A DNA stretch of 64,000 nucleotides. Source: Parus major. Lineage: Eukaryota; Chordata; Aves; Passeriformes; Paridae. Positions 1 through 14,900 of this stretch are shown piece by piece (position 1 is the first letter of the stretch; each line of letters begins with the position of its first letter). The stretch spans positions 105,773,468 through 105,837,467 of the forward strand of contig NC_031770.1 of NCBI RefSeq assembly GCF_001522545.3. Reading direction: 5' to 3'. A model generated the notes under the pieces. The model was not told where the DNA came from and did no database searches. It was given only the letters and a program-made list of their open reading frames with translations. Both the position numbers and the translations under genes were made by a program.

Positions 1-2652
1 GGAATTTAGATCTAGATTTGGCTGCAGACTCTACCACTTTCATATGTATGTGGTATGGTGCTCTCGGTTTTTTGGAAAACAAGTTCCAAAATAAGCAACT
101 GGATTTTTGTAGGATTTAGGAGAGCTGTGATATGTGATAACATATTCCCTTCTTTACCCATTATGGATAAAACATACAGCTTATTTTAAAATTGTAGCAT
201 GTGTGTCTTTCTGTATTATTTAGGGTAGAGGAATATTTTATTTTCTTATTTTAGATCAACACTGTTTTAAAGCAGCTTGGGAATGTAACAAAGTTAAACA
301 GGATGTTGCCTGTCTTGACAATGCCTCACAATGATAAGTGTGTATTTCAAATCCACTGGTAAGACCCAGTTCATACAACAAAGAAATGCAACACACAGAT
401 GCCACATGTGGAACACACAGAGCACAATTCGGGTTACGAATCCTCCTTTTGGTTCCTAAAAATGTCCATTTCTCTACATTGCATTTTCTAAAGCTTTACT
501 TGAGAATAAATATTGGTGTTTCTGGGGGAAGTGTTTCAGCTGATAAATAGGCAGAAAATACTGGTGGTTCTTTTATTTATTTATTTACTTATTTATCTAC
601 TGCAGAGTGCTTTGGCTGCTGTTAAACAGTTCAGCTAGATCCAAAGGGATACTGCTAACATGGACTGGTAAACCACCAGCAGTGTTATATCCTCCTGTGT
701 CAAATACCTTGTACAATATAAAAGCTAAAGGTATTCAGATTTATCATTTTCTCAGGACAATTTATAAATAGAAAGCATTTCAAAGCTGAGACTTATTTCT
801 TCCCCTCCTGCCTTTTCTTCACCATGAATAGAGCAGAGCTCTTAAAGCTCTTGACTGTCTGCATGTCCTCTCTTTATGTCTTTTCTGATGCCTTTTTATT
901 TCAATTGCAAAAGTTATAGAGGTAGTCAGAATGGTGGGGACAGAAGTAAATGTGAATCTAAAGCCAGAATATCATTGTCCTTGGTGCAAATAGAATTTAA
1001 AAAACAGAAAAATTACATTAAAAAACAAAAAAAATCCACCAAAACACAGCCCCCAAACTATGGAAAAGAATAAATTGATGAGTTTTGAAAAATAACAGTC
1101 ATAGGAAATAATATATTAAGAATCACATTTCCCTGTCTGCATCTGCATTTAATAAAGTTTAGCATTCCTACTGGGGGGAATATTCCTATTGTGACTTCTG
1201 GGAGCAAAGAGAGCAGCCCAGCAAAACCTGTGTCCTCTATGAAGGTCTGCACGCACAACTCCTGACTCCAGGAGCCCACTGAGAATAAAGCTCAGGTAGA
1301 AAAGGGAGTGGGTGTCAGGAGATGTCAGAGGCTCTTGTGTGAAGTGGGGAACACTGGAGCAGGGCAGATGTTGGTGGGGAAGAAGGGCACGCAAGAGGAA
1401 GCAAGCACCTCAAGGTGGATTTAAAAACGGGAGGACTGACTGATTGTCTTGGGGGAGGTGTGAGTGAATTTGCAGAGGGCGTGAATGGGTTTACTAATGA
1501 CTTCCTTTCCTGGGCTGATCGAGGTACTCATGATGAGTGAGCTGGCTGCTGGTGTTGACAAGAGATTTCATTGGTACAATATGACCCAGGGCATTTATGG
1601 AGCTGCTGTACCCCCATCTCTGACCTAAATTACTTCCCAGATGCGAGGCAAACAAACAATCGCTCAGACTGGTCTCATGTTCTTTATGGCTTCACTCTTC
1701 AATACTCACTCAGCAATAGGCAGCTGGTTCCATTTGCTTGGCTTAGAGGTTCTGACACCAGTAAAAACAAAAGAAAAACAAAAAACTTTTAATCTTCCAG
1801 CAATGAAATACACAGCTGACTTAAATAAATGAGACCTGTTGGAGCACCCTTGTTTTCTACAAGCCTTTTCTCAGAAAAAGCATTGTTTGGGAAGGTCCCC
1901 TCAAATTGCAGCAGGGGTCTGGTGTAGCAATTAATCCATGTGATAGTTTCTTCATCAAGAGATCTCTTTCAGATCATGTCTGCTTTGATGATTATTCAGC
2001 CCAAATCCTTTATCTCCTTTACAGTTATTTTAACCTCTCTGAAGACCTGCCAACATACCCACTTTAGCAGCCAGTGATGTTATGCTGCTTTTTTTTATTG
2101 GCATTCAATTTCAAGGGTTGACAGACAGTAAATACGAAGACTTCTCTTTACTGTTCTACAGTAATTTGTTCTGCAGTTGTAAATAAGTCTCTCTTGTTCT
2201 GCCTCCTGCTAAACAAAACTCACTATTTTTGGAATAAATTCAGCAAACAGAAGATTGTTCCATTTTATGTAGCTGCCATTGAGTAGATATTACCATATCT
2301 GGGTTGTTGTTTGTTGGGTTGGTTTTTTTCTTTTATTTTTATGGCAAATGAAGCAACTTATTTCTGAAAATACTAGTTTGTTGTGGATTTTTTTTAAGGT
2401 AGATCTATTACATTTCCAGAAGCATTTTTTTTCAAATATATTGTATTTCCATATGGACATCTCATGCAAGCCTGGAGGACAATCACAAAGTCAAAGAACT
2501 GTCAGGGTTGGAAGGGACCTCTGGAGATCTTACAGTCCCCAAATGAATGATTTCTAAAGATCTTAGGATATCCTCTTGGACTGTAACAAAGCAAGCTACT
2601 AATCCAAATAGTCAAAACATTTTCATTCTGTATTTTTCTTTCTCTCTGGTAG
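1..2652 (+). other. KLHL29: KLHL29 intron, 3' portion
   Basis: This is non-coding intronic sequence upstream of the first exon in the window. Open frames here are short (under about 95 codons), have AT-biased composition and match no protein I recognise. The intron ends in a pyrimidine-rich tract (about 2628-2650) followed by the AG acceptor at 2651-2652. It contains one CR1 scrap near 2.5 kb and T/G-rich low-complexity sequence around 2300-2345. The intron's 5' end and the initiator exon(s) are outside the window. I see no promoter or other gene here. Confidence 0.75.
2478..2545 (-). mobile_element. CR1 LINE 3'-end fragment
   Basis: The core CAGGGTTGGAAGGGACCTCT followed by a GGAGATCTTACAGTCCC-like stretch is the reverse complement of the conserved CR1 3' UTR (consensus near GGTTGGAAGGGACCTCTGGAGATCATCTAGTCC). 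It is preceded by a degraded version of the terminal octamer repeat (aatcacaaagtcaaag). Only about 65 bases survive. It lies about 110 bases upstream of the 2653 exon, so it sits close to, but outside, the splice signals. Confidence 0.75.
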
Positions 2653-4200
<1,548 letters not shown>

Positions 4201-7200
4201 CTAAAATGCAGAGCTTTTGTGAGTTACTGACGACAAAAAGCAGCGTGTTAACAGGAGGTACGACAAGCTGTGGGCGAAATGTAGTGAAAATCAGCTTTCA
4301 GGCCCATCAGCTAAGCCAGGGGTAAAGAAACTGTCATCCCATGCCTCTCCCTGTGAAATCCACCCCGTGTTTCCATCCGACCGCTGTTCTCCTGGCTGCA
4401 GTTGTGCATCTGCCACAACAATGACCACTTTCTTCAGCCCTTGTCTTCTCCCCACTCTGGTAGGAGCTCAGACCAAACACAAGCCAAAGTTGACTGCAGC
4501 TGAACAACCCAACATGTTCAGCATTAAGGGGAAAACTTCATTACCAGCTTCATTGGGCTCAAATGCTGCAGAACACATGAGTGAATAGTCATGAGCGTTC
4601 TGAGACGTTGACCTTTTCTGAAGAGTACTTGGTAAATAAGCCCCTCTGCCGGGTCACAGTGGAATGTTATTTCCAAGTATCTTACCCCAGACACTTCAAA
4701 ACTACCAATGCTCTGTGTGCCGAGTTTCTAATTACATTTGCAGGGTTTTCCCTTCCTTACAAATCACGATTCGGCCACATGTACAGGTAAAGCAAAATGG
4801 AGTTTACGAAAATATTAATGCAGACCTATCAGCAAAATCAATTAAATTGATTTTGTAAAAAAACAGCACCTTCATTAAGTCTGTGATATTTTATGTATGC
4901 ATTTGTATTCAGACACAATCCATGTGTTAATTATTTATTTGGCACGAGCTATTAAGTTCTGTTGTGTAGCTCTGAATTAAAGACAAGGAATCTCTATTAA
5001 AAATGATTAGTCCAATAACTCTTCCTGCTCTTTACATAAATTGTACTTTGGTATGTGTAAACCCTTACTTATCAAAGTTCCCTTGAAAAGGAGCTCAGAT
5101 ACAATCTCAGCAGTACTTTTGTAAAACTAGATATTCGGATTGCTTTTAAGTTTTCAGCTCCAAATCCCAAATATGATGAGGGCTCTTGGTGGATGATGAG
5201 CTTCTGAATTTTTCTTTGAGCTCTCTCTAGATGGGCTTTAAATGCCACCAGTCCAGTTGGGTAGCCAAAAATTAACCAACAATTATAAGACTATTGTTAA
5301 TTTTTTCCCTTTAAAAAGGAAGAAAAAAAAACAAAACCAAAGTCCACAAAAGCAATTTGTCAGGTCACGTTTACAAGTTACAAACCATTGATTTTGTAGA
5401 AGGAGAGTGGGGAGAGATTTATTTTCTAATCCTGGTAGACTGAGTTCTGCTGGATGTCTCTCTCCTCCATAGGAGGTATTTGTCTTCTAAGAGGCATCAT
5501 CTCCACTTTCCATAGCCACCTATCCCAATTTGCTGCACTGGGTACTCAGATGCATGATCAAATTAACACAATTTAAAGGATTACTTGGTGTCACTGGAGA
5601 CATGTGCAAATATACAATACAAGGGAAAACACATAAGCTTAAACCACTTTCACGGCAGTAATTTGATCACATATCTGAGCCCTAGTGACACTAACCTAGT
5701 GAGACAAATGAGCACGTCAGTGACTGCACACTTGAGGTTAAGAATACTCCTAAATGCCTCGCGTGCTTAGGGCCAGCAGCATGAGCTGTTATTTACTCTT
5801 CCTCCATCAATTAACCTTCAGCAGATCTCTGGCTAGCAGATGAAGTAAACTTCAAATCTAAGCCTAAGTAAAAAGATTGTAAAATATTTAATCAGTCTTT
5901 AATATTTGATTTACAAATTCTTAGTCAGCCTTCTTGCTTAACCAGCTGTAAACCCTGCTCTGGCCTAATAGCCCAAGCACCCCAGAGACCAGTCAGCCCA
6001 GGAGATGTGCATTAAGGTGCAGAGCGGAGTTCATCACTGGAGGATGCAAGGCATACCAGACCTAGATCTGCTCCTGTATTTGGAAACTCCTGTACCTAGG
6101 AGAAGGATCATAAGCAGAATATTAGAACAAGCAGTATTTCTTATCCATGGCAACTGCTGACACGCTAGCTGTACTGTACCTCATAAAATGCAGGCTAGAC
6201 AACTGTTTTTCCAGGGATTAAGGAGCTTCTCTGTGACCACCAGCTATTGAGTTATTCCCGTAGTGGTTAAAAGCAAACAAATAGAATAGAATGAAGCATG
6301 CATATACAAATGTCTCATAAGCAGGATGTATTTTATAGAGATAAAGTAATCCCTTCCTCTCTTTGTAATCTAAAAAGCCCTTACATCTAAAGCTGTAATT
6401 CTTCATGACACACCTGAAGTTGGACTTGCTTGTTTTGAATGAGAGAGAAACAGTCAGGGAAGGGGAGATACCTGCATGCTGAACCAGACCTTAAAATCTC
6501 ACTAGAATAAGATACTTAATATAAACTTGGTGAGTTTCAATGTGGCTTGATTTTATAATTATGTTTTAGTTTCTGCCCTCAGGGATTTCCGTCTCGAAAA
6601 ACTGAGTCTTACATGATAGATACCTTTCTCTCCAATAATGAATGGAAACTAGGAGACAGTACTAAGCTGTTCAAATATACAAGTTCAAACTAGTTCCCTA
6701 CAAGTTTCATTTAAATATTCTCTCTCTTTCTTGGGCAACCTTGGCCAATATTATAATAAGGGCCACTGCTAATGGCCTTGAGATCTATCTCATTATCCTG
6801 TGGAACTCTGAATTATTATTTCACTTGACAATCCAGTCTTGTCCAGGTTTGAATAATTGCCCAGCTTTCCCTTAAGTGAAAGAACAGTTCTTGCTGGTTA
6901 ATATGATAGGGTTTCTTATATTTTTAGATTTTCTTAGGGAGCTGATTTGAAACATCATGTTTTATTTCCCATAATTATCTTTCCTTTGGCTGTGTACGTG
7001 TTTGGGCCATTATATCCTGTGTTCATGCAGAACCAGGTTTCTTACTCAGCTGTTTCTAAATACATATAAACAAATAAGTTACAAAAAGTTAAAGGCACTG
7101 CAAGTGTGCTGTCTTATTTGCAATAGGTCAAGAGATCTCACATGACTGAAAGAGTCGTTTCCATGGCTCTGCAAAAAACACATTTTGATAAAAAGAATCA

Positions 7201-9302
7201 TGATACAAATCAGATACATCATTCCCCAATGTTACAGCCAATTTTTACCTAATTCCATTGAAACTATTTGTAAGAAAAATTGTGCATGGATTAGAGAATT
7301 TTCCTGGTCAGGATGGGTTATATTCTTTAAATACAAGTTAACTTTAGCTACATGCTCTATTTACTTAGTGAATTTATAAAGTTGTTAGATTACAAGAGCA
7401 TAAATAAAGTTTCCGAGGAATTACTGCTTTTAGCAATGTATGAAGAACTGTAGAGCTGCCTTGTGGAGTGCATGGAGTCTTTTACCACATACAATGAACA
7501 GTTTTGGGAGGCATCTGCTTTGGCCTATAGTTTCCCTCTGGATAGGATATATGCAAAATACTCCTAGGTGACTTCAAAAGCTATGACACCTTAATACAGA
7601 CATGTAACCAAATATTTTAGGACGGAACCAGCACTTGCTTTCAATCCATGTCTTAAATCTTGGTCTATAAGATAAAGTGCCTGAGCAATTAATAAAGCAG
7701 AATATTCAGAAACATAAAAATGTTAATTGTAAGTGTATTCAGTGAAAATCCGCTAAAGTTCTCATAGCCAAATTTTTATGTGGCTTCTGCAGAAAATGCA
7801 GAGTTGCAAAGAATATTCAAACATATTTTCAGGATCTTCAGGCTACATGATGTGGCCAGCACAAATTGTCACTTGTACCATGTGCCTGCAGGGAAGAGAG
7901 AAAATCATCTCTTCAACTTCTGACACAATATACCAGTGTCCCATGCCATGGCAGAGTGGCAGAGACCAATGTCTATGTGCCTGCCAATCCAGCTGAGCAA
8001 AACAGGGAGGAATTAATCAGTCTGACAAAGAACTGGAAGAGATTGGTTTCCTTGAAGAAACTGAGTATCTAAGATTTAGTCCTTGACTGTTTCCTGGGGC
8101 AGTATGCTTCTTGATATTCAAGACTTGTAAATCCAAAACTGAGCCCTTGGTGGATACCTCTGACATATGCAGAACATAAACACTCCAGCTTGGACTCTGA
8201 GATCTGTTACACATTTGGAAATATGCTCCCTTCATAAACTTGATATATTTTGAAGCATAGTTTCTAACACAAAAAAATGAGGAAAATACAGTACTTTATT
8301 GCAGTACTTACTCCTGCAGTGTAAAATTAACCATGAACATCATGGGGCTTAATTTGTGGATGTTCATGGAAAATACTGATGTTCGTTTCCATAGTATTTG
8401 TGTTCTATTATTCTTTCTTTTGCAGTCCTTAACTAGTGGGAAAAGAAAGCAGATGCTAATTAGTGTTCAGAGTGTAATGACTGTAGAAACATAACAATAT
8501 CAGAAATAAAATCTGAATGTTAATCCTTGTAGCACTAATTTAACACTTCATTTTCAAGCATCAGCAAATAGCATGAACTAAACAATAACAAAACTACAAA
8601 CGAATACTGTTGCATCATCACTCATTGATTGTACCTTTCACACTTGACTTTATTGCATTGGAATTCTCATTAGGCCTCAGACAATATTTACTTTCCTTAA
8701 TCATGAATAGTAACAAGGCAGAGTACAACATTTTGTCAATAACTATCAAGTTTTTCTTCAGAAAAGGCTGAATTTTCAGAAGTATTTCATCTTGACCTGC
8801 ATTTCTGTGAGCACACCTAGTTCTGGACATGAATGCTGGGGGGTGGAGGGCGTTTGAATTCTTCATGAAACCTAACATTTGTAATTCTAGAAACATTAGT
8901 TAAAGGATATTGTATGATGAAGGGTCTTGAAAGCTTCTTTTCCATTCTCTGCCTTACACCAGAATACATGGCCTGTGTAGCCTTAGGAAAATCTCCCTTT
9001 TGTCTAGAAAGGTAGATAAATAGATTATTAAAATTATAGACATAAAATGATACGTAAAATTGTATGGTGTCTATTTACATGTATATATGGATATGTATGG
9101 GGAAGGAAATCTACAATAGGAATAACTGCATTCTCTCCAGTTGTTTGTAGGAGTTAGGTTAGCATGGAAGTGTTAGCACTGTGCATGCCTCTTACTGTGT
9201 TTCCCTTAGAACAGTGAGGATTTCCTGGGTTGGCCTAAATGGTACCAAGGTGCAGATGAGTAGTGGTCATTTGTAAGCTCAGCTTGATAACAATGCATAA
9301 GA
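4201..9302. other. Intron block, no gene or clear element
   Basis: This is AT-rich, CpG-poor intronic sequence. I see an A-rich tract near 5315-5340 and otherwise unique sequence without recognisable transposons, hairpins or coding potential. The segment directly after the CpG-rich patch (about 4205-5050) is free of repeats and has TAATTA-type motifs (for example at 4927-4937), which would suit conserved non-coding DNA. I cannot confirm that. Confidence 0.5.
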
Positions 9303-9975
9303 GTTCACAGAATCACAGAATGCTTGAGGTTGGAAGAGCCCTCTAGAGGTTGTTTGGTCCAGCCCCCTTGCCAAACACGGCCCTGTAGAACTGTTTGCCC
9401 AGGACAATATCAGATGACTTCTGGACATTGTCCATCTGGACTTCTCCCTCTGCAAGGATGGAGACTGCACAAACCCCTGGGGCAAATGTCAGTGACTCCG
9501 ACAGTAGAAACATGTTTCCTCATGTTCAGAGGGAGCTTTCAATGTTTTAGTTTGTGCCCAGTTCCTCTGGTTCTGACAGTGAACACCACGAAAAAAGCCT
9601 GTCTTCAACCTCTTTGTGCCCTCCCTTCAGGTGCAATTTATATACATTTATGTAATTTCAATCTATATACATTGATGAGATCCCACTGAGCCTCCTTCTC
9701 TTTTCCAGAGTGAACAGCCCCAGCTTTCTCAACCTGTACTCCTAGGAGAGGTTCTGCAGTCCCTTCGTTATCCTCTTGGTCCTTTGCTGGACTCTGCAGT
9801 ATGTCTCTCTGGATTGAGGAGCCCAGGAGTGGACATACCACTTGAAATGATACCTCACTAATGCTGAGGAGAGGGGCAGGGCCACCTCCAGTGACCTCAT
9901 GGCAGTACTTGGCATAATGCAGCTCAGAATACCACTGGCCTTCTTAGCAGCAAGAGTACACTGCTGGCTCATGTT
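9303..9975 (-). mobile_element. CR1 LINE, 5'-truncated, with reverse-transcriptase C-terminus remnant
   Basis: On the minus strand this is the 3' end of a CR1 retrotransposon of about 670 bases. Read on minus, the 9972-9742 frame gives MSQQCTLAAKKASGILSC and then SALVRYHFKWYVHSWAP, which are hallmark residues of the CR1 ORF2 C-terminus. The closing WDLINVYRLKL motif appears only in another frame (around 9680-9640). The coding remnant is therefore broken by at least one frameshift and stop and is dead. The element's 3' end is at the left, with octamer-like cacagaatcacagaat and GGTTGGAAGAGCCCTCTAGAGG at 9306-9350. It starts within the RT C-terminus, as is usual for 5'-truncated CR1 insertions. 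It is the largest transposon piece in the window. Confidence 0.93.
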
Positions 9976-10950
9976 TTAGTTTTCTCATGCACAGTTGTGA
10001 ACTTAAAGCAAACAGGTCCTCTAAAATCAAATTTTTATCAATATTGGTTACCCTCTTCTTCCATTAAAATAATTCTGACAGGACTGAGAAGTTGATGAGG
10101 GATCTAAGCCATCACTTGAGTGAGAATGAAATACATTTCGCCTTTCTGTGGTCCAAGCAGGGTATTTTCCATAATTCCTGTCCTTTTAATGTCACTGTCG
10201 GTCAGTTTGTGACAGACAGAGATTTACTGCACTGAAGACTCAAAGAGGACTTGTAATTGTCCTAGAATATCGCCTTGCTAAACATACATCATAAAAAAGG
10301 TGATTGAATTATCTTTTGATTGACATCTCTCAGTATGTCAGTGACTTGAGATTTCCATGTTTCAACTAGAGGAGAATCTTCTCAGCATCACCATTATTTT
10401 ATGTGGGTTATCATAAAAAAGAAATTGGGGCGTTGCTGAAGTGAGTCAAAACTCCCTGAAACTGCTTTTAAAAGTCATCTGGTCCCTGCTGCTATTTTCT
10501 ATACCTCTGGTTTTTAAATAAATGTCAGATTTGCAACTGTAGTTTATCTGTCTAAAATACAGAGCTGAAGAACTTTGATTTTACTGTTGCATGATACTAT
10601 GTCATCATTTGCAGATCTACCTAGTTAATTAGACAGTGGTACATTTGAAGTTGTCTTGAGTTCCTTCTCACCCTGTAGTTGTAAGATATGGTTTGCTTAG
10701 AATGTGGTTTCTTACTAAATATAGTTTTGTCCATGACAGTGGCCGTCAAATGCATTCAACATAAGTCTGAGAGGCGGCAGAGTTCTGTTGAATTACTATT
10801 TTCTCTCCCATCCACACAACACTATATTCACAAAGTGCAAAATTTCTTGGGGGCTGGATGATAACCAAATTCTAGGATCTCTTTTGGCACAGAATACGTA
10901 AGTGCCAAATTTTTATAAATAAAGAGCAAATATTAAGCCAGGCTGCCTGT

Positions 10951-11020
10951 CCATCCATATATCCATCCATCCATCCATCCATCCATCCATCCATCCATCC
11001 ATCCATCCATCCATCCTTCC
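10951..11020. repeat. (ATCC)n tetranucleotide microsatellite
   Basis: The tract is perfect ATCC repeats for about 14 units (roughly 10961-11016), with an interrupted start (ccatccatat) and end (ccttcc). Its minus-strand translation gives a meaningless Trp-Met-Asp-Gly repeat. It is likely polymorphic in length. Confidence 0.97.
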
Positions 11021-11934
11021 AAATACTGTTCCAACAATCCCTTGCAGTTAGCTGAAACTGCATTTGGATGTTCTAAAAGTTACTAATTGTCCAAAACACT
11101 TGCAGAGTTGCCATTCTCCTTTCAGAACTCATGTTTAATATCTGTTTTCAGGTTTAATATCTATCTCATGTTTAGTATCTGTTTTCAGGTTTCTCTGACC
11201 TTGTCTTCCCTTGGTCCTCTGTCTTCAACTCTTGAGACATACTGAGATGCAGCCCTTGTCTGCATCAATCCCTTTGGGTGCAATGGGAAACATACCAGTT
11301 CCCTTTCACTCTGGCCTCCTGTGCCTGGAGCCACTTTAAAGCTGCCTTTCCTGAGCATTCAGTTTGGTCCACAAGTTTGGCTTTCCCCAAAATTTCCTAC
11401 TAAGATTTCTTCTTCACAGCAGCATAATTCCACTTTTGATATCATGACTTAAAATGGACAGTCAAGTTATAGCTGCTACAGTGTCAGCAAAGAATGGGGA
11501 CTTCACACTCAATCCAAGTTCAACAAGCTAGATCCATCCAGAGCCAGACTCTGCATTTATGTATATAAGTAAATGTTCCCAAAATGGGCTATTCTGTGAC
11601 CTCTGGAGATCTCCAGAGAAGCAGATTTATTAAACTGCAAATGGATTTTGGTTTCCTTACAAGAAAGTGGAAATGCTTTTTTTCCTAATCAGCAGTCCTC
11701 CATGGAGCAGAGTCTTAACTTCTGAATGAAGAAGGACCATTTCTGTCTCGTTGCATTCAGAATGAGAATTATTCAGTCCCATGTTAAATTAAAAAATCTA
11801 AACAGATTTGTGAAATGCAAACATTTCCAAATAGTGACTTTTCTTACCCTGCTGTGCCTTGAGATTGCTAATGATAAGCTCCACTGTCCCACAGCGGGGC
11901 GGGCTTTGAGCCGTGGTCAATAATAACAGCAACA

Positions 11935-11952
11935 CTAATAATAATAATAATA
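11935..11952. repeat. (AAT)n short microsatellite
   Basis: About five to six perfect ATA/AAT units lie at 11936-11951, directly after a small CpG-containing patch (agcggggcgggc, gagccgtgg). Confidence 0.9.
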
Positions 11953-14900
11953 TGGGATTACATAACACCTCGAATCTTCAAAGTGCTTCTGAGGACATAA
12001 AACTTAGGTTATTTAAGTTCATTCTGCACAGGAGGATTGGTTAAGCTTCTTCCATTCAGTCTAGTTAGTGTAACATGTATATACATGGTTGCTAGTTGTA
12101 CCAAGTGACAGTTAAAAGGTATTTGTGTATGTTTCCACCTTAACATTTACAAATCACTACATTAAGTTCCCAGGCTAGATATTCCTGAAAGTATCATCAG
12201 GGGATGAAATCATCACGAGGAAGGGGGTAGATAAGATTGCAGAATGGATTACTCAATGACAGAATTTCCACCATCTAGAAGTGCAAATATAAGCAGCCTG
12301 AAGTTTTGTCCTATTAAATTCAGAAAATTGCAGCATTAAAGTATATCAAATGTTTTATGTACTTACTGCTGTACTGGAAAAATCTCTGGGCTGCAAAAAA
12401 TCAGGAGGTTGAAGAGAGATACTTGACCAGGACTGTTTAAGTTAGAAGCATTTGCCTAGAGAAGGTGCTAAGATGCTTGTCAAGTTTGCACCATATGACT
12501 ATGCAGTACTTAAAACAGAATGGAGGGTTGGCCTCAAGACTTTGTATGTTATTTTTTGCACAGTTTTTCTCATTGGCATTACTCAAATAAAAAGACAAGA
12601 ATGTAGGATTAAAGAGAACATTATGTTTTTTATTAATGAACCTTCTGATATTTTAGAGAGAGACAGAATGTGTTTTGCGCATTAATATGCACATGGAATT
12701 ATTTGGGTGAGGATGAAGAAGATGGTAGAAAAAAAGACAAATTTGGCTAAAAGAGAAGTCTTAAGAGCACTGTGGGCTAACACTCCTGTTCATTCTGACT
12801 GATTTATAGAATATCCAAATCCAACATAAAAGCCAACACCTCTGTGTGACCTTTTCCTTGTGAAGGAAAAAGGAATTTCCCTTACATCCCTAAGCTGTGG
12901 ATCCTTTAAACCAAAGATCATTTTGCACAAAACACTACCATCCTGTGGAAAACAGGAGGAGGAGCAGTGGTAGTAGATTCCATTGCCTGTAAACTAGGAA
13001 ATACAAGATTCTGCTCTTTGCCCTTTCCAGCATGCTGTGTGAACTTCGTTGCAGATGTGGATTTTCTAGATGGCTGCATTTGCTGTTTTAAGATGTTGTT
13101 CTGATAAATATTCTCCTATCATAGCCATACTGTGCCATGTAGGGGAGTACCCATATTTCCTCCAAGTGAAATAAGATAGGTGATTGTAAGGATTTAATTT
13201 ATAATTATCCAGACTGGATGCAAAGACATTGAAATTAATATCTCAGGTTTGGAGGGAAGAAGGTGTTTGGCTGTGTTGGTAGTTGTCTGTCAGCCATGAA
13301 CTGAGGACCAGGAGAGTTCAAGGAACTTTCCTTGCATCTTGAATTTATGTCCCTAAAACAGATGAAGAGATTTTATTTAAAATCTTAAATGGAAAACAGA
13401 ATATGTTAAAAAAGACATTCTAATAAGGAAAAGACAATGATAGCTTGGATTGTTAATAAGTGGTTAGTAAATGAGAAAGATAAATTATCTATATTCAGAA
13501 ATGAAGTCTTGGTTATAAGAGCCCTAACCAATTGTCAGGTCTATTAAGTAAGATTGCTTACTTAAATTTAGGAGGTGAGAATGTCACTCAGGCATCTAAG
13601 TACAGGCAGCTAGGGCCATGTAGATCGTAGATGTGTTGCTACATCTTACATGGTTGCTGGGTAGTGGGAGAACAGAGCTCTCCTATAGTTTCTGGCTATC
13701 CCAGAATATGTCAGAGGTCACCAGGGCCCAGTGCAGTAACAGCTGCACGGGGCTCTTCTGGTTGCCCTGTTGAATCACACTTGGTTCATTTACTGCACTA
13801 ACTAGGTTTCCCTAGACATGACAACTTGACCCATTTTAAATTTCAGGAATAGGGTCAAGAGTCTCAGCAGATGGACAGTTCAGCATGAACATAACTCTTC
13901 TGTCAGAGGAGCTGGCAATATATTAAAGTAAAAAATTTTATTTATTTTACTGTCATTGTATTAGATAATGGTGGTTCAAATCACCTAAAATTAATACAGT
14001 ATTTGCCTATTGGGTGGAGTAAACAAACAAATCCAGCCCGTTTTTGTGATCAAGATGGCTTTCCTCTCCTGCCTGTGGAGAGCTACTTCTGAATGTGATA
14101 TATCCAGTCATTTACCAGGCATCATTTCATTAGCACCACTAAAGCAAATTTGAGCATATATTGTCAACAGTTTTGATTCAGAGTTTTTTGAACTTCTACT
14201 TACACTATTATCTCACACAATTTCCAGTGCTGTCTTATACTGTTTAAAATATTAAGGCCTGCTAAGAGGGTTAACACTGAGAGAGAGGCTTATATACCTC
14301 ATTGAGGAGACATCACTTGCAGTAGTGCGGTGTCCCGCAGGGGGCTTAAGCTTTTCGTTCAGCAGTGACTCAGAAAAGGACAAGTGCCGTGTTCACGGTT
14401 TCCACCAGTGCTCAGTCTTTTCTCAAAGGCTTCCTCACTAATTCCCAGCTCATCACGGTCCTCATCAGCCTGTGTAATGTACTCATCACACGCTCATTTT
14501 CAGCTTTTGATTTGGCCTGGCTGTCTGCTGGGGAAGGTTTCCTCTGGTAGAAGTCTCCAAGTGCATGAACAAGTGAGCTCTAAGTGTTACTAATAAAAAA
14601 TCCTTTAATCCACTTTAACAATGATAAATTGGAACTGAGAACTCCTCTTACTTTACAGATACATTCAGTTCAGAATTTCACTTAAGTCAGGAAATCATTT
14701 TATGGGCAAGAGAAAAGTCCTAAACACCCTGATGTGGAGACAATGAAAATGAAAGGCCAAATGCTTATTTGTTCTTACTGTATCTGAAGCCCCTACTGAT
14801 GAATGAAGCTTCCACTGACATGGCTGGTTCATATAAAATTCACTAATCTTTGCCATTATTTTTATTCTTAATTCACTGTGGAATTTCCCTTTTTATTTTC

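Noticed and set aside
13973..13985. tRNA B-box-like GGTTCAAATCA
   Set aside because: No A-box at the right distance, no cloverleaf, and the final B-box bases do not match.
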